Source of the DNA: Thermoplasmata archaeon | GTDB taxonomy: Archaea; Thermoplasmatota; Thermoplasmata; Lutacidiplasmatales; UBA184 | DNA: 64,000 bases | NCBI GenBank assembly: GCA_027314165.1 | Contig: DAHVCH010000010.1 | Location: forward strand, 1-64,000 | Direction: 5' to 3' | Shown here: in pieces, positions 15,779-25,504 of the stretch | Position numbering within the stretch: the first letter of the stretch is position 1 | How the letters are laid out: every line of letters begins with the position of its first letter | Made by a program: the position numbers and the translations under genes | The notes under the pieces: generated by a model | Seen by the model: the letters and a program-made list of their open reading frames with translations, nothing else | Database searches by the model: none | What the model was told of the DNA's origin: nothing

Positions 15779-18700
15779 TCAGTCGTCGTCTTCGTCCCGA
15801 CTGGACTTCCCGCCCTTCGGGGAGGACTCTTCCTCGTCCTCATCCTCGTCGAGCGCGGCCTTCTTGGCCTTCCCGCTGGAGGGCTTCTTGGACCCGCCCT
15901 TCGAGCGGCGGCGGTAGACGAAGAACACGATCGCCAGGACCGCGATCACCGCAGCGGAGGCGATGATCGCCACCAGGTACTGCTGGAGCGTGGACTGGTT
16001 GATCGTGACCGTGGTGCAGCCGATGTTGGCGCCGGTCTTGTAGCTGCCCGGGTACTCGTTCGCCGCGGTCGCGTTCCCGCAGATCTTGTACTGGCCCGAG
16101 GCGATACCGCCCGTGATCCCGCCACCGGGGACGGTCCATTTGATCTCGGCACGGTAGCTCACGTTGTAGTGCAGGTTGCACTGGGTGTTGCAGCTCTCGG
16201 CTGAGCTGTTGAGGACCCCGCCGGTGAACCCGTAGAGCGCGCCGTAGCCGATGGTCTTCTGCGAGCCACCGGCGGTGGTCTCGTAGTAGAACTGCACCTG
16301 AGTGCCGTTCGCGATCGACTGGACCCCGCCCACGTCCGTGACGTTGCCATACAGGGTGTACTGCTGTCCCTCGGTGAGGGTGCTCGTGCCCTGCACCGTG
16401 AGGTTGAGCAGCTGCAGGATCGGGGCGATCGTGCTGTTGAGCTGGCAGGTGAACTGGTAGGTCACGTTCGCGAAGTTCCCCGCGGCGTCGGTGATGTTCA
16501 GCGTGAGGTTGTAGGCCGCGCTCTTCACCGTGGATGCGGTCTGGGGCACCGGCAGCTTCGTCTGGGTGTCGTTGGCGGTGCTGCTGTTGAACCAGCGGGG
16601 CGTGAAGGCCGACCAGCCCGCGTTGGTGACGTGCCAGGAGTAGGTGGCGACGGTCCCGTTGTGCGGGTCGAACGACCACTTGTCCACCAGGTTGATCGGG
16701 CAGGAGTTCGCGACGGCGACCCCGCTCGTCACGTTCTTGCCGGCCTGGTTGGCGGGGCTGAAGTAGGAGCCTCCCTGCGGGTGGCCGATGGGGACAGGCT
16801 TCTCCGTGTCGTTGACGATCACGTAGAGGGTAGAGTAGCCCTTGTTCCCGCCGGCATCGAACTCCTGGAGCGCGATGCGGTAGACCCAGCCGTTGACCTT
16901 GTAGGTCGTCCCGTCGATCGTCTGGGAGGTGAGCCAGGCCCCGGCGCCGTTGAACGTGTAGGTCACGTTCCCGTACACGCTCGCCGCCTGCCGGCCGATC
17001 GAGAAGTTGGTGCTCGAGTACGAGGAGGAGTAGGTCGGACCCGCCGAGATGTTCCAGATCGCGACCGAGATGCGCCCGGGGGGGAGCCACGGTTCGGAGG
17101 AGGCGATCGCGTCCGAGCTGTGCGTGGCGTTCATCTGGATCGAGGTGCCCCAGTTCACGTAGAGCAGCGAGTCGTTCGCGCTGATCGACTTGACGTGGGT
17201 GTTGTTGGTCGTGATCATGGGGGTGGGCGCGACGTTGTCGACCAGGACCTCGAAGCTCTGCTGGTTCCGCTGGCCGCCGTTGGCCAGGACGGACAGGTTC
17301 CCGTGCATGAGTCCCGCGGTCCTGTAGGTGTGGTACGCGGTGGTGTTCAACCGGTAGGTGGTGTTGAAGGCCCCGTCGCCGAAGTCCCAGGTGTAGCTGG
17401 TCGCGTTGAACCCGCTCGGGAAGAGCGAGCCCGCCGAGGAGAAGCTCACGTTCTGGTTCTCACCGACGATGACGGTGTAGTTCGAGTGCGTCGGTCTGAC
17501 CACGTTGGTCTTGTTCGCGAAGGCGAAGTTCGGGGAGTTGATGTTCACCACGGCCGTCACGTTCTGGATCTTGACCAGGTTGAACGTGGCGGTCCCGTTG
17601 GTCGCTCCGTTGGGGGAGTGCTGGGACGAGAGCGTGAACGAGGACCAGGTGCCGCCCGGACCCGCCGGGGTGAGCGAGGTGCCCGCCGGGACGGGGGTGT
17701 TGGCCTGCAGGACCCAGTTGGTGGGGAGCTGGACGGTGTAGGTCAGGGCCTCGGTGGACATCGGGTAGCGGAAGCCCATCGTCAGGGTGTGCGTGGAGGT
17801 CTTGGTGGTCAGGCCCTTCGCGAGCTGGTAGGACTCGTTGGTCCCGAACGCGAACTTGCTCGCGCTGGAGAGCGAGAGGTCGGAGGGGGTGGGGCCGTCG
17901 TGGAAGGCCACCGCGCCCGTCTGGTTCCCGTACTCGGTGTAGCTCGTCGCGTTGACCATCAGGTTCGCCTGCTGGGCGGGGTAGATCGCACCGCTGTCGT
18001 TGAGCCAGTTCTCGAAGGCGTGCCACGCGGTGGGGGTCGCGTTGAGCGCGCCGCCCGCGAAGTCCATCCCGACCTGGGAGTAGAGGTCGCTCACGTAGGC
18101 GTTGGGCAGCTGGGCGATGGTGCTGCCTCCCGAGAGGCTCTCCGTGCTGTTGACCCAGGCGTTAGCGAAGGAGGCGTTGAACGCGAGGTTCGTGCTCTCC
18201 GTCGTGGGGGGGCTCCCGGCCCAGGGGGACGTCAGGATCGAAAGGTCCTGGGTGCGCTGGGTGGGGGAGACCGTGAAGTAGGTCCAGGCGGGGGAGTTCC
18301 CCTGCGGGGCCACCAGCAGCGCGAAGTGCGTGGGGCCCGCGCGGTTGCCGGTCAGTCCGCTGTAGCTGCCGAACTGGAAGAAGGTGTTCCTGGCGTTGGT
18401 CTGGGACGCCGGGATCGGGAAGTTGTAGGCGTTCGAGTTCGTGAGGTCATACAGGGTGAGGTTCGTCCCGTTGTAGAACGTCGCCTGCCCCTGGGGGACG
18501 AAGAATCCCTGGACCAGGTAGGAGGCGAGGGTGATGTTGAACACGTTGCGGGCCGCGGGAACGGTGACCTGGCTGTAGTTGGTCTCCGTCGAGCCGTTGT
18601 AGAGGGTGCTCGCCGCGTAGACCGTCCACGTCCCCGCTGGGAGGTTGTGGAAGGAGTACGACGAGACCGCGGTCTGCTGCGCGAGAACGAGGCCGGGGAA

Positions 18701-19231
18701 GGCCGGGTCCAGGACCTGGATCGCGGTGGTGTTCCCCGCGTTCGAGCCCAGGGTGTTGTTGATCGCGCCCGTGAGCGTGAAGGTCATGGGGAGCGCCGTG
18801 AGCCCACTGAGGTAGGTGATGTACCCACTGTTGAGCTGGCTCTGCGTGGCGTTGAACGTCGAGGAGCTGCCGCCTCCGGGGAGGACCGCGATGGGGATGG
18901 AGGCGCCGCTCGATCGGTCGACCTCGGCCGGAACGGAGACCGTAAACCAGCCCGGGAAGAGCCAGCAGGTCTGGCCGAAGACGTCCTTCTGGCCGTTCAC
19001 GAAGGTGTAGACGCCGCCCAGGGAGGTGGTCCCCGTGCAGCTCTCGCCGGTCGCTCCGACCGTGAGCGTCACGTTGACCCCGACGGGGGCAAAGCTCCCT
19101 CCGGCGGTTCGGACGATGACGGATACGGTGGCATTGCTCGCGGGCATCGCTTGGCCGGTCGGGGCCATAATGCTCACAAACAACATCACCAGGGTGGCGG
19201 CAAGGGCCCAGCGCTGCGCCCCGGATGGCAT
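15779..19231 (-). CDS. Large secreted, membrane-anchored surface protein with a PKD domain
   Basis: 1150 aa from ATG 19231. A signal peptide (ALAATLVMLFVSIMAPTGQA) begins near residue 8. The ectodomain is rich in Asn, Ser, Thr, Gly and Tyr and carries dozens of N-x-S/T sequons. It contains a carboxypeptidase-regulatory-like segment near the start and a PKD repeat (TSYTWDFGDGAFNTTY) near the middle. It ends in a single transmembrane helix (LVAIIASAAVIAVLAIVFF), a basic stop-transfer RRRSKGG and a very acidic DEDEDEEESSPKGG tail. It is probably an S-layer or adhesion-type protein, but no enzymatic domain is recognised. The start is supported by a TATA box at 19296-19304. The frame is open further upstream, but that part lacks protein-like sequence. 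Confidence 0.85.
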   Translation of the reverse strand: MPSGAQRWALAATLVMLFVSIMAPTGQAMPASNATVSVIVRTAGGSFAPVGVNVTLTVGATGESCTGTTSLGGVYTFVNGQKDVFGQTCWLFPGWFTVSVPAEVDRSSGASIPIAVLPGGGSSSTFNATQSQLNSGYITYLSGLTALPMTFTLTGAINNTLGSNAGNTTAIQVLDPAFPGLVLAQQTAVSSYSFHNLPAGTWTVYAASTLYNGSTETNYSQVTVPAARNVFNITLASYLVQGFFVPQGQATFYNGTNLTLYDLTNSNAYNFPIPASQTNARNTFFQFGSYSGLTGNRAGPTHFALLVAPQGNSPAWTYFTVSPTQRTQDLSILTSPWAGSPPTTESTNLAFNASFANAWVNSTESLSGGSTIAQLPNAYVSDLYSQVGMDFAGGALNATPTAWHAFENWLNDSGAIYPAQQANLMVNATSYTEYGNQTGAVAFHDGPTPSDLSLSSASKFAFGTNESYQLAKGLTTKTSTHTLTMGFRYPMSTEALTYTVQLPTNWVLQANTPVPAGTSLTPAGPGGTWSSFTLSSQHSPNGATNGTATFNLVKIQNVTAVVNINSPNFAFANKTNVVRPTHSNYTVIVGENQNVSFSSAGSLFPSGFNATSYTWDFGDGAFNTTYRLNTTAYHTYRTAGLMHGNLSVLANGGQRNQQSFEVLVDNVAPTPMITTNNTHVKSISANDSLLYVNWGTSIQMNATHSSDAIASSEPWLPPGRISVAIWNISAGPTYSSSYSSTNFSIGRQAASVYGNVTYTFNGAGAWLTSQTIDGTTYKVNGWVYRIALQEFDAGGNKGYSTLYVIVNDTEKPVPIGHPQGGSYFSPANQAGKNVTSGVAVANSCPINLVDKWSFDPHNGTVATYSWHVTNAGWSAFTPRWFNSSTANDTQTKLPVPQTASTVKSAAYNLTLNITDAAGNFANVTYQFTCQLNSTIAPILQLLNLTVQGTSTLTEGQQYTLYGNVTDVGGVQSIANGTQVQFYYETTAGGSQKTIGYGALYGFTGGVLNSSAESCNTQCNLHYNVSYRAEIKWTVPGGGITGGIASGQYKICGNATAANEYPGSYKTGANIGCTTVTINQSTLQQYLVAIIASAAVIAVLAIVFFVYRRRSKGGSKKPSSGKAKKAALDEDEDEEESSPKGGKSSRDEDDD

Positions 19232-19295
19232 TCTTCGTTCACTCCTTCGGTTCGATGGCCCCCTATCGAGGGCCGCGCGGCCCAATTTGGCCCCG

Positions 19296-19304
19296 TTTAT
19301 ATAG
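19296..19304 (-). promoter_or_regulatory. TATA box of the surface-protein gene
   Basis: The minus strand reads CTATATAAA, the strongest TATA-like element in the window, about 65 bases before ATG 19231, giving a leader of roughly 40 nt. Confidence 0.75.
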
Positions 19305-19725
19305 TTTGACTGAGGACGGCGACCGAATCGCCCCACGACCGCGCGAGACCCCCCCAGGGGGCGCTGGGGCCCCCCAAGTGTCGGGGAGGGATAGCCTAGT
19401 CGACCGGATCGGAAGAGGTCGAGTCGGTCCCGTTGGGTGGAGGCTCCTCCGAGGAGCCCACAGGGTCGGTCGAGGGGGACGGAGCGGGATCCGTCGTGGC
19501 CGTCTCGGGCGTACCGGCCTGGTCCCTCGGTCAGGCAGAACTGGGGCTGCGACCTGCGCGAAGCGCCCATTGGGGCGGGGGGGTGCGCGCTGCACAGGCC
19601 CACAGCACCGTTCGGGTCCTGCGAGCGGGCTCTGTGCGGCCCTTCCTTGGTGCGCGCCTGGCATCGGCCAGGGGGAGGGGAACGACGCCGCAGCATTGAT
19701 GGGGACCTAGACCCATCCGTAAGGC
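19305..19725. other. Intergenic region between two divergent surface-protein genes
   Basis: About 420 bases with no convincing gene. The open frames here are arginine/proline-rich shadows. It includes a G/C-tract inverted repeat near 19350-19376 (GGGGGC and GCCCCC arms). No clear TATA element was found for the plus-strand gene at 19726. Confidence 0.5.
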
Positions 19726-20373
19726 ATGGGGTCGTCCTACGGCCCGCCCGCGCCCATCCGCTCGAACCCTGCGCCTGCGCTTGGTGGGCTCCCGAACGTC
19801 GTGGCGATCGTGCTGATCGTAGGGGTGGTCCTCGGATCGTTCCTCGCCATCGACTACTACCAGGCTACGGTCGAGGCGAGCCAGGGGGGCGGTGGAAGTG
19901 GAAGCGGCATCCCCCCTGGAGGTCCTCCCACGGTCGGACTGGGCCAGATCCAGTTGAACGTCGGGGGACAAGGCGCGGGGGCCTTCATGCAGATCTCCTA
20001 TCCCACCTGCAACCCCACGTCAGGGGGGGACACGGTCTGCTTCGTCCCCCAGGCCGGCGGTGACTGCACGTTCACGGGGAACCCCAACCCGTACGAGCTC
20101 CAGGTCACGGTGCTCGACCAGAACGGGAATGCAATGGCGGGCGTCAGCGTGTCCCTCGCCGGGGGGGGGGTCTCCATCAGCGTCACGCCGTCCGCGAGCC
20201 TGTACACCAACGCCGCCGGCGTGGTCCAGTTCTCCCAGATCACGGGGGACGTGCCCGCGAACGACCCGGCGGGAGGGTACGTCAGCGTGAACGCCTTGTA
20301 CTCCTCGGGCAGCTCGACCTCGACCGGGAGCGCGCAGGTCCAAGTGGAGCCCCCGTCCTCCGCGAACTGCTGA
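19726..20373 (+). CDS. Membrane-anchored protein with an Ig-like/invasin-type domain
   Basis: 215 aa. The N-terminal transmembrane segment (VVAIVLIVGVVLGSFLAIDYY, about 25-45) is followed by a Gly/Ser linker (GGGGSGSG), then an extracellular part with four Cys and a Big_1-like beta domain (ELQVTVLDQNGNAMAGVSVS, then TNAAGVVQFSQ). That pattern is typical of archaeal pilin-like or surface proteins, and the N-terminal helix could be a type IV pilin-like segment, though no clean class III cleavage motif is seen. The product is extracytoplasmic; function unknown. The neighbouring divergent gene is also a surface protein. Confidence 0.7.
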   Translation: MGSSYGPPAPIRSNPAPALGGLPNVVAIVLIVGVVLGSFLAIDYYQATVEASQGGGGSGSGIPPGGPPTVGLGQIQLNVGGQGAGAFMQISYPTCNPTSGGDTVCFVPQAGGDCTFTGNPNPYELQVTVLDQNGNAMAGVSVSLAGGGVSISVTPSASLYTNAAGVVQFSQITGDVPANDPAGGYVSVNALYSSGSSTSTGSAQVQVEPPSSANC

Positions 20374-20402
20374 GGGGTGAGGGGAGGGTCCGCCCTCCCG
20401 CC

Positions 20403-22625
20403 CTACCGGTAGATGACCTCTTCCGCGCTCTCCCGGCGGGTGGTCACCCGGACCGAAGAGACCGAGCGGGCGAACTGCTCGTAGAACTTGAGCGTCTCCT
20501 TGTCCACGCTCGCGTGGGCGTTCTGGAGCGCGAGGTCGAAGTGTCGGCCCGTGACCTTCTTCGCGTTCGGGGTCTCGCGCAGCGCCTGGAGCCCGGCCTC
20601 CCGGCAAATCGACGCGAGGTCGCTTCCGACGAACCCGTCGGTGCGTGAGGCCAGCTCCTGGATGTCCACGCCCTCGAGCGGCATCTTCTTCGTGTGGACC
20701 TTCAGGATCGCCACGCGGGCGGTGAGGTCGGGAGGCGCGACGTAGATGAGCCGGTCGAAGCGGCCCGTCCGAAGGAGGGCCTCGTCGATGATGTCCGGGC
20801 GGTTGGTGGCCGCGAGGACCACCACGCGCTCGAGCGTCTCCAGACCATCGATGGAGGTGAGCAGCTGGTTCACGATCCGCTCGGTCACGCCGCTCGAGTT
20901 CTGGAGCCCGCGCTTCGGGGCGATGGCGTCCGCCTCGTCGATGAAGACGACGGCGGGCGAGGCCTGACGCGCCTTCTTGAAAATGACCCGGATGGCCTTC
21001 TCGCTCTCCCCGACCCACTTGCTCATCACTTCGGGGCCCTTGACCGAGATGAAGTTCGCCTGGCTCTCGGTGGCGACCGCCTTGGCGAGGAGGGTCTTCC
21101 CGACGCCGGGGGGGCCGAAGAGCAGGATCCCGCGGGGCGGGTCGATCCCGAGGTTCTTGAAGGCGTTCGGGTTCTTGAACGGAAGCTCGACGGACTCGCT
21201 CAGGTCCTGCTTGACCCGGTCGAGCCCCCCCACCTCCTCCCAGCGGACCGAGGGGACCTCGATCGTGACGTCGCGGAGCGAGGAGGGTTCGATCTGCTTG
21301 AGCGCCTCCCGGAAGTCCACCGGGGTGACCTTCATCCGCTCGAGGAGCGAGACGCTGATCGGCCGGTCGAAGTCGATCTCGGGTAGGTAACGGCGCAGGG
21401 CGCGCATGGCCGCCTCGCGGGCGAGCGCCGCCAGGTCCGCGCCGACGAAGCCGTGCGTGATGCCTGCGAGCTCGTCCTGGAGCTTCTCCCGCTCCTTGTC
21501 GCTCCCTTCGATGGGCATCCCTCGGGTGTGGATCTGGAGGATCTCCCGTCGTCCTTCCACCGTGGGCACGCCGATCTCGATCTCCCGGTCGAACCGGCCG
21601 GGGCGTCGCAGCGCAGGGTCGATCGCCTCCTCGCGGTTGGTGGCGGCGATGACGATGACGTTCCCCCGACCGGACAGCCCGTCCATCAGCGTCAGGAGCT
21701 GGGCGACGACGCGGCGCTCCACCTCCCCGACGACCTCGTCGCGGCGCGGGGCGATGGAGTCGAGCTCGTCGATGAAGATGACCGAGGGTGCGTGCTTCTC
21801 GGCCTCCTCGAACTTCTCGCGGAGCTCCTTCTCGCTCTCCCCGTAGTACTTCGAGATGATCTCGGGCCCGGCGATGGAGATGAAGTGCGCTCCAGCCTCG
21901 CTCGCCACGGCCTTGGCGATGAGCGTCTTCCCGGTCCCCGGGGGACCGTACAGCAGGACCCCCTTCGGGGGGGAGATGGCCAGGCGGTCGAACAGCTCCG
22001 GGTGCTTGAGCGGGAGCTCGATCATCTCCCGGACCCGGGAGAGCTTCTCGCGGAGCCCCCCGATGTCCTCGTACGAGACGCGGGGGGCGGTGATCTCCGC
22101 CTCGTTGACGGTCTCCTCCCGGATCGTGACCAGGGTGTTCGGCCCGACGACGACGATCCCCTTCGGGGTCGTGGAGATGACGAGGAAGAGGAGCGAGCCT
22201 CCCATGAGGAACACTCCGGGCACGACGAACGCGTCGCCGCGGACGAACGGGCGGCGGGAGAGCGCCTTGGCCACGAAGGCCTCGAGGCCCGGCCCGAGGT
22301 CCATCTTGGGGGCTCCCGAGTAGATCGGAGCGATGGTGATGGCCTCCGCGGTCGGGGCCTCGACACGGGCGACCTCGACGCGATCGCCGATGGAGACCCG
22401 CGCGTTCCGGCGGATCACGGCCTCCAGGCGGATGACGTTCTTCCCCTCGTCCTCGGGGTTCGCCTTCTGGACCACCGCCGCGGTGGTCTTCCGCCCTCGG
22501 ACCTCGACCACGTCGCCCACGGCCACCTTGAGCCGCTGGCGGGTCGCGGAGTCGACACGGGCCACCCCGAAGCCGACGTCGTTCTGCGTCGCCTCCATGA
22601 CCTTGAGGTTCACCATGTCCGCCAT
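20403..22625 (-). CDS. cdc48: CDC48/VAT AAA+ ATPase
   Basis: 740 aa. An N-terminal double-psi barrel domain (about 1-180, opening [20 protein letters not shown]) precedes two AAA+ modules, D1 (GPPGTGKT, Walker [11 protein letters not shown]) and D2 (GPPGVGKT, Walker [11 protein letters not shown]). It extracts and unfolds proteins. The C-terminus ends VIYR, a perfect hydrophobic-Tyr-X motif able to dock on the 20S proteasome, so here CDC48 is at least as well equipped for proteasome binding as PAN. The start is placed at ATG 22625, 31 bases after a TTATCC box on the minus strand. Confidence 0.95.
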   Translation of the reverse strand: MADMVNLKVMEATQNDVGFGVARVDSATRQRLKVAVGDVVEVRGRKTTAAVVQKANPEDEGKNVIRLEAVIRRNARVSIGDRVEVARVEAPTAEAITIAPIYSGAPKMDLGPGLEAFVAKALSRRPFVRGDAFVVPGVFLMGGSLLFLVISTTPKGIVVVGPNTLVTIREETVNEAEITAPRVSYEDIGGLREKLSRVREMIELPLKHPELFDRLAISPPKGVLLYGPPGTGKTLIAKAVASEAGAHFISIAGPEIISKYYGESEKELREKFEEAEKHAPSVIFIDELDSIAPRRDEVVGEVERRVVAQLLTLMDGLSGRGNVIVIAATNREEAIDPALRRPGRFDREIEIGVPTVEGRREILQIHTRGMPIEGSDKEREKLQDELAGITHGFVGADLAALAREAAMRALRRYLPEIDFDRPISVSLLERMKVTPVDFREALKQIEPSSLRDVTIEVPSVRWEEVGGLDRVKQDLSESVELPFKNPNAFKNLGIDPPRGILLFGPPGVGKTLLAKAVATESQANFISVKGPEVMSKWVGESEKAIRVIFKKARQASPAVVFIDEADAIAPKRGLQNSSGVTERIVNQLLTSIDGLETLERVVVLAATNRPDIIDEALLRTGRFDRLIYVAPPDLTARVAILKVHTKKMPLEGVDIQELASRTDGFVGSDLASICREAGLQALRETPNAKKVTGRHFDLALQNAHASVDKETLKFYEQFARSVSSVRVTTRRESAEEVIYR

Positions 22626-22650
22626 GATGTCCGGTCGAACCCGTTCCGTT

Positions 22651-22656
22651 GGATAA
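22651..22656 (-). promoter_or_regulatory. TTATCC promoter box of cdc48
   Basis: The minus strand reads TTATCC starting 31 bases before ATG 22625, which would give a nearly leaderless mRNA. The same hexamer precedes three other genes here. Confidence 0.5.
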
Positions 22657-22759
22657 GCGTATCGTGACGACTGCGGGCCCCTCGCGCGGTCCTGAAGGGC
22701 ATCCCGCCCCGCGGCTCGAGCTTCCCGTTTCATAACCTGAGGACCTCCTTCCCCCTACG

Positions 22760-23953
22760 ATGCCCCACCCCCAGACCAGCTCCGGCTTCCTCCGGCGACT
22801 CTTCGTCGCGGCAGGCTGGAAGGTCGAGGACATCCCCGCAGGCTGGAGGGCGCGCCGAGGCCCCGAGGGCACCACCGTCCTGGCCTACCTGGATGGGGGG
22901 CTACCTGCGGGGTTCCAGCGGCACTACCCCTCGGACGCCCAGGACATCCTCGTGCTCTTCGGACACGCTCCCGACCACCGGGACCGCGACCGGGTCGAGA
23001 TCACCGGGGCCCGGGCCATCGACCCCGAGGAGGTTCCCGGGACCGTCGTGGCGCTCCTGCACCTGGCCTCGGAACCCCACGAAGGGGAGGTGTCGACGAC
23101 GGGGACGGCGCGGGCTTCCGGGGCCCCCGCCCTCCTGCAGCCTGAGGTCCGGACCCCGGAGGCGGTGGGGGTCGAAGAGGGCGGCCTCCCCCTCGAGGGC
23201 CCCTCCCTCCTCGAGCCCGCGACCTCCGCCGCGCAGCCCGTGCCCCCTCCTCTCCTGGAGGGCACCGACTCCCGGCCGGGCTCCTCCGCCCCGGCCCCCC
23301 CTCCGCCCCCGGCCGACTCCCCCCCCCCGCCGGCGCAGAAGCCGCTCCTCCTTCGTCGGGAGTCCCCGCTGCCCATGCTGCCCGGCGAGCCCTCCCTCTT
23401 CCCGGCCCAGGTCTTCGAGTCCGACCGGATCGTCCGGCCCCGCCTCCACGAGGAGGACATCCATCAGATGGCGCACAGCCGCTGGAGGGGCGGGTCCCCC
23501 CGGCTCGTCCTCGTGCCCTTCTACCTCTTCGCCTACGCCCTGCCGGAGGACGAGGAGAGCTCCTCGACGCCCCCGCGCCTCGTGGCGGTCCCGACCGTGG
23601 GCGGCGCCCCTCAGTTCTGGCCGCCCGGGGAGCGCGAGATCGTCTCGGCCCTGCCGCAGCCCTACCACCGGATACGCGGGCGCATCCGACAGGACGAAGC
23701 GCGCAGGCTCGCCCTGGAGGCGGTCCGCGAGCGGCACGCCCGGAGCGAGGAGCGCGCCGAGAAGGTCCACGGGGTCCTGGTCATCGACCACCACCGGCAT
23801 CCGCTGGAGGCCGGAGAGGTTCGAATGGGGGCCCACGCGCTGGTCTGGGTCCCGCACTGGATCGTGGAGGCCTGGAACGGGCGTGAGGTGCTGGACGCGG
23901 TCACGGGCCTCTCCGCCCATCTCGACATGGACCCGGGCGAGGCGGCAGAATAG
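22760..23953 (+). CDS. Unknown two-domain protein with a proline-rich linker
   Basis: 397 aa, not recognised. The N-terminal domain (1-115) begins FLRRLFVAAGWKVEDIPAGW and has an alpha/beta look, weakly recalling restriction-endonuclease-like N-termini but with no metal-binding motif I can defend. Residues about 150-215 are a Pro/Ala/Ser linker with P5-P6 tracts. The C-terminal domain (about 225-385) is conserved in appearance: RLVLVPFYLFAYALP, a basic helix region, then VWVPHWIVEAWNGREVLDAV. It may be cytoplasmic; there is no signal peptide. Divergent from cdc48, with 134 bases between starts. Confidence 0.6.
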   Translation: MPHPQTSSGFLRRLFVAAGWKVEDIPAGWRARRGPEGTTVLAYLDGGLPAGFQRHYPSDAQDILVLFGHAPDHRDRDRVEITGARAIDPEEVPGTVVALLHLASEPHEGEVSTTGTARASGAPALLQPEVRTPEAVGVEEGGLPLEGPSLLEPATSAAQPVPPPLLEGTDSRPGSSAPAPPPPPADSPPPPAQKPLLLRRESPLPMLPGEPSLFPAQVFESDRIVRPRLHEEDIHQMAHSRWRGGSPRLVLVPFYLFAYALPEDEESSSTPPRLVAVPTVGGAPQFWPPGEREIVSALPQPYHRIRGRIRQDEARRLALEAVRERHARSEERAEKVHGVLVIDHHRHPLEAGEVRMGAHALVWVPHWIVEAWNGREVLDAVTGLSAHLDMDPGEAAE

Positions 23954-24065
23954 CCGCCCTCCCGCGGCCGGCTCCGCGTCGAGCCCTCCGGGACCCTGCC
24001 TACCCTGTACCTCCGTGTACCTCCGCCTCCGGGCGGCGTTTTCCGCTCCAAGGGATGGCCCCCCC

Positions 24066-24677
24066 GTGCTGCTGAAGACGTTCCAGATCGGTCCCTATCA
24101 GAACTTCACGTACATCGTGGCGGCGAAGGAGGGGGGCGAGGGCGTGGTCATCGACCCGTCGTTCGGGATCGACCCCGTGCTGAAGGCCATCGATGACCTC
24201 GGGGTCAAGGTGCGCTACATCCTGAACACCCATGCCCACCCGGACCACATCGCGGGGAACCAGGACGTCCGCGCGAGGACGGGGGCGAAGGTGGGCGCCC
24301 ACAAGGCGGCCAAGCTCGAGCAGGACCTCCCCTTCTCGGACGGGGACGAGCTCACGGTCGGCGGGATCCCGTTCCGGGTGCTCCACACGCCGGGCCACAC
24401 TCCCTGCAGCGTCGTGTACCTCTTCGAGGGCCGCGCAGCGACGGGGGACACCCTCTTCGTCGGGGAGTGCGGTCGGACCGACCTTCCAGGGGGGAGCAAC
24501 GAGGACCTGTACGACAGCCTGTTCGGCAAGGTCCTGAAGCTCGACGACGCGACGGTGGTCCTCCCGGGTCACGACTATGGACGGACCCCGAGCTCCACGA
24601 TCGCGTTCGAGCGTCTCAACAACTACGTGCTGAAGCCGCGCACCAAGGCCGAGTTCGTCCGGTTCATGAGGACATGA
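24066..24677 (+). CDS. Metallo-beta-lactamase-fold hydrolase (glyoxalase II/ETHE1-like)
   Basis: 203 aa starting at GTG 24066. The metal motif NTHAHPDHIAGN gives HxHxDH (about 57-63). HTPGHTPCSVVYLF and GDTLFVGECGRTDLPGG provide the second metal-binding His and Asp, and LPGHDYG the last His. The GRTDLPGG sequence is typical of glyoxalase II and persulfide dioxygenase relatives. It probably hydrolyses thioesters or oxidises persulfides; substrate not resolved. Its stop overlaps the cgi121 start (ATGA), so the two genes are coupled. A tandem TGTACCTCCG repeat lies upstream near 24005-24025. Confidence 0.85.
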   Translation: MLLKTFQIGPYQNFTYIVAAKEGGEGVVIDPSFGIDPVLKAIDDLGVKVRYILNTHAHPDHIAGNQDVRARTGAKVGAHKAAKLEQDLPFSDGDELTVGGIPFRVLHTPGHTPCSVVYLFEGRAATGDTLFVGECGRTDLPGGSNEDLYDSLFGKVLKLDDATVVLPGHDYGRTPSSTIAFERLNNYVLKPRTKAEFVRFMRT

Positions 24678-25297
24678 GCGCGGACGACCGCACGCCACCC
24701 CAGGGGCAGGAGCCCGCGGTGCCCGACGCCCCGGTGCCTCTCATGGCCCCTCCGTTCGTCGCCGTCGGCGCCCGTCGCGCGCCCTCGGACCACCGGGGCC
24801 CGGAGGAGCTTCGGGCGGCGCTCAGGGAGGCGGTGCGCCTCCTTCGACCGGACCCCGAGGCCATGACCCAGCTGGTCGACGCCGCTGCCGTTGCGGGGGA
24901 ACGCCACCTCGCCGCGGCCCTGGCCCGGGCCGCTCGGGCGAGGGCCAAGGGTCGGGCGCACCTCTCGGACCCGGGGGCGGAGTTTCTCCTCTACCTGGCG
25001 GGCTCCGACCAGTTCCCCGAGGCCGTCCAACGGGCGGGGGTGCGGGCGGAGACCCGCGAGGTCGTGCTCGTCCTCTCCCCTCCCGGACCGCTGCACGGGC
25101 TTCTGGTCCGCGCGGGGCTCGAGGAGGACCCCTCGGTCTATCCCCGCCCTCCCACCGAGGAGGTCCTTGCCCGTCTGGGCCTCGACCCGGCGGCCCACGA
25201 GCGAGTGCCCCGGGGGTCCTGGGAGCTCCTCGCGATCGAGGCGGGGGCCATGGTGGAGCTGCCGCGCGGGGGCGGAGCGAAGAGAGGCAAGGGTTAA
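24674..25297 (+). CDS. cgi121: KEOPS complex subunit Cgi121
   Basis: 207 aa. The region from about residue 74 (HLAAALARAARARAKGRAHL, then AEFLLYLAGSDQFPEAVQRA) matches Cgi121, which binds the Bud32 kinase and delivers tRNA to KEOPS for t6A synthesis at position 37 of ANN-decoding tRNAs. The first 40 residues are a Pro-rich extension. ATG 24674 overlaps the previous stop. kae1 and bud32 are not in the window. Confidence 0.75.
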   Translation: MSADDRTPPQGQEPAVPDAPVPLMAPPFVAVGARRAPSDHRGPEELRAALREAVRLLRPDPEAMTQLVDAAAVAGERHLAAALARAARARAKGRAHLSDPGAEFLLYLAGSDQFPEAVQRAGVRAETREVVLVLSPPGPLHGLLVRAGLEEDPSVYPRPPTEEVLARLGLDPAAHERVPRGSWELLAIEAGAMVELPRGGGAKRGKG

Positions 25298-25335
25298 TCC
25301 CACGACCTCTGTGGGCCGCCGGCCGAGGGTGGCGA

Positions 25336-25437
25336 GCAGGCGTAATCTAGTGGCAGGATTTCAGCCTTCCAAGCTGACTACCCGGGTTCGAAGCGGCTCC
25401 TGGTCATCCCAGGCGCGCGGAACTCCCGGCGCCTGCA
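25336..25437 (+). tRNA. tRNA-Gly (TCC anticodon) with an insert in the T loop
   Basis: Acceptor arms GCAGGCG (25336-25342) and CGCCTGC (25430-25436) pair perfectly. The D arm is ATCT/GGAT and the anticodon stem TCAGC/GCTGA encloses CTTCCAA, giving anticodon TCC at 25368-25370. The T stem is CCGGG (25382-25386) and CCCGG (25425-25429), but the region between is 38 bases instead of 7. Removing 31 bases restores a loop such as TTCGAAT. Discriminator A; the CCA is not encoded. The insert is therefore read as an archaeal intron near position 59/60. Confidence 0.85.
25393..25423 (+). other. Presumed 31-nt intron in the T loop of tRNA-Gly
   Basis: Boundaries are uncertain by one or two bases. The insert contains a hairpin CCTGG-TCATC-CCAGG (25399-25413). 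Removal by the archaeal splicing endonuclease would need a relaxed bulge-helix-bulge formed with flanking GTTC/GAAC; I could not draw a canonical one with confidence. Confidence 0.6.
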
Positions 25438-25504
25438 TGCCCCCCTCGGCCCGTCCCCGCTCCGTGCTCGGGTTTTTCCGCCTCGCACGTTCCCCCCGCG
25501 TCGC

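Noticed and set aside
16631-19309. A long plus-strand frame antisense to the surface protein
   Set aside because: Composition is a mirror of the sequon-rich gene, with no domain and no start signal.
20020-22875. A 951-codon minus-strand frame across cdc48
   Set aside because: It is out of frame with the AAA+ motifs and consists of low-complexity Arg/Gly/Pro.
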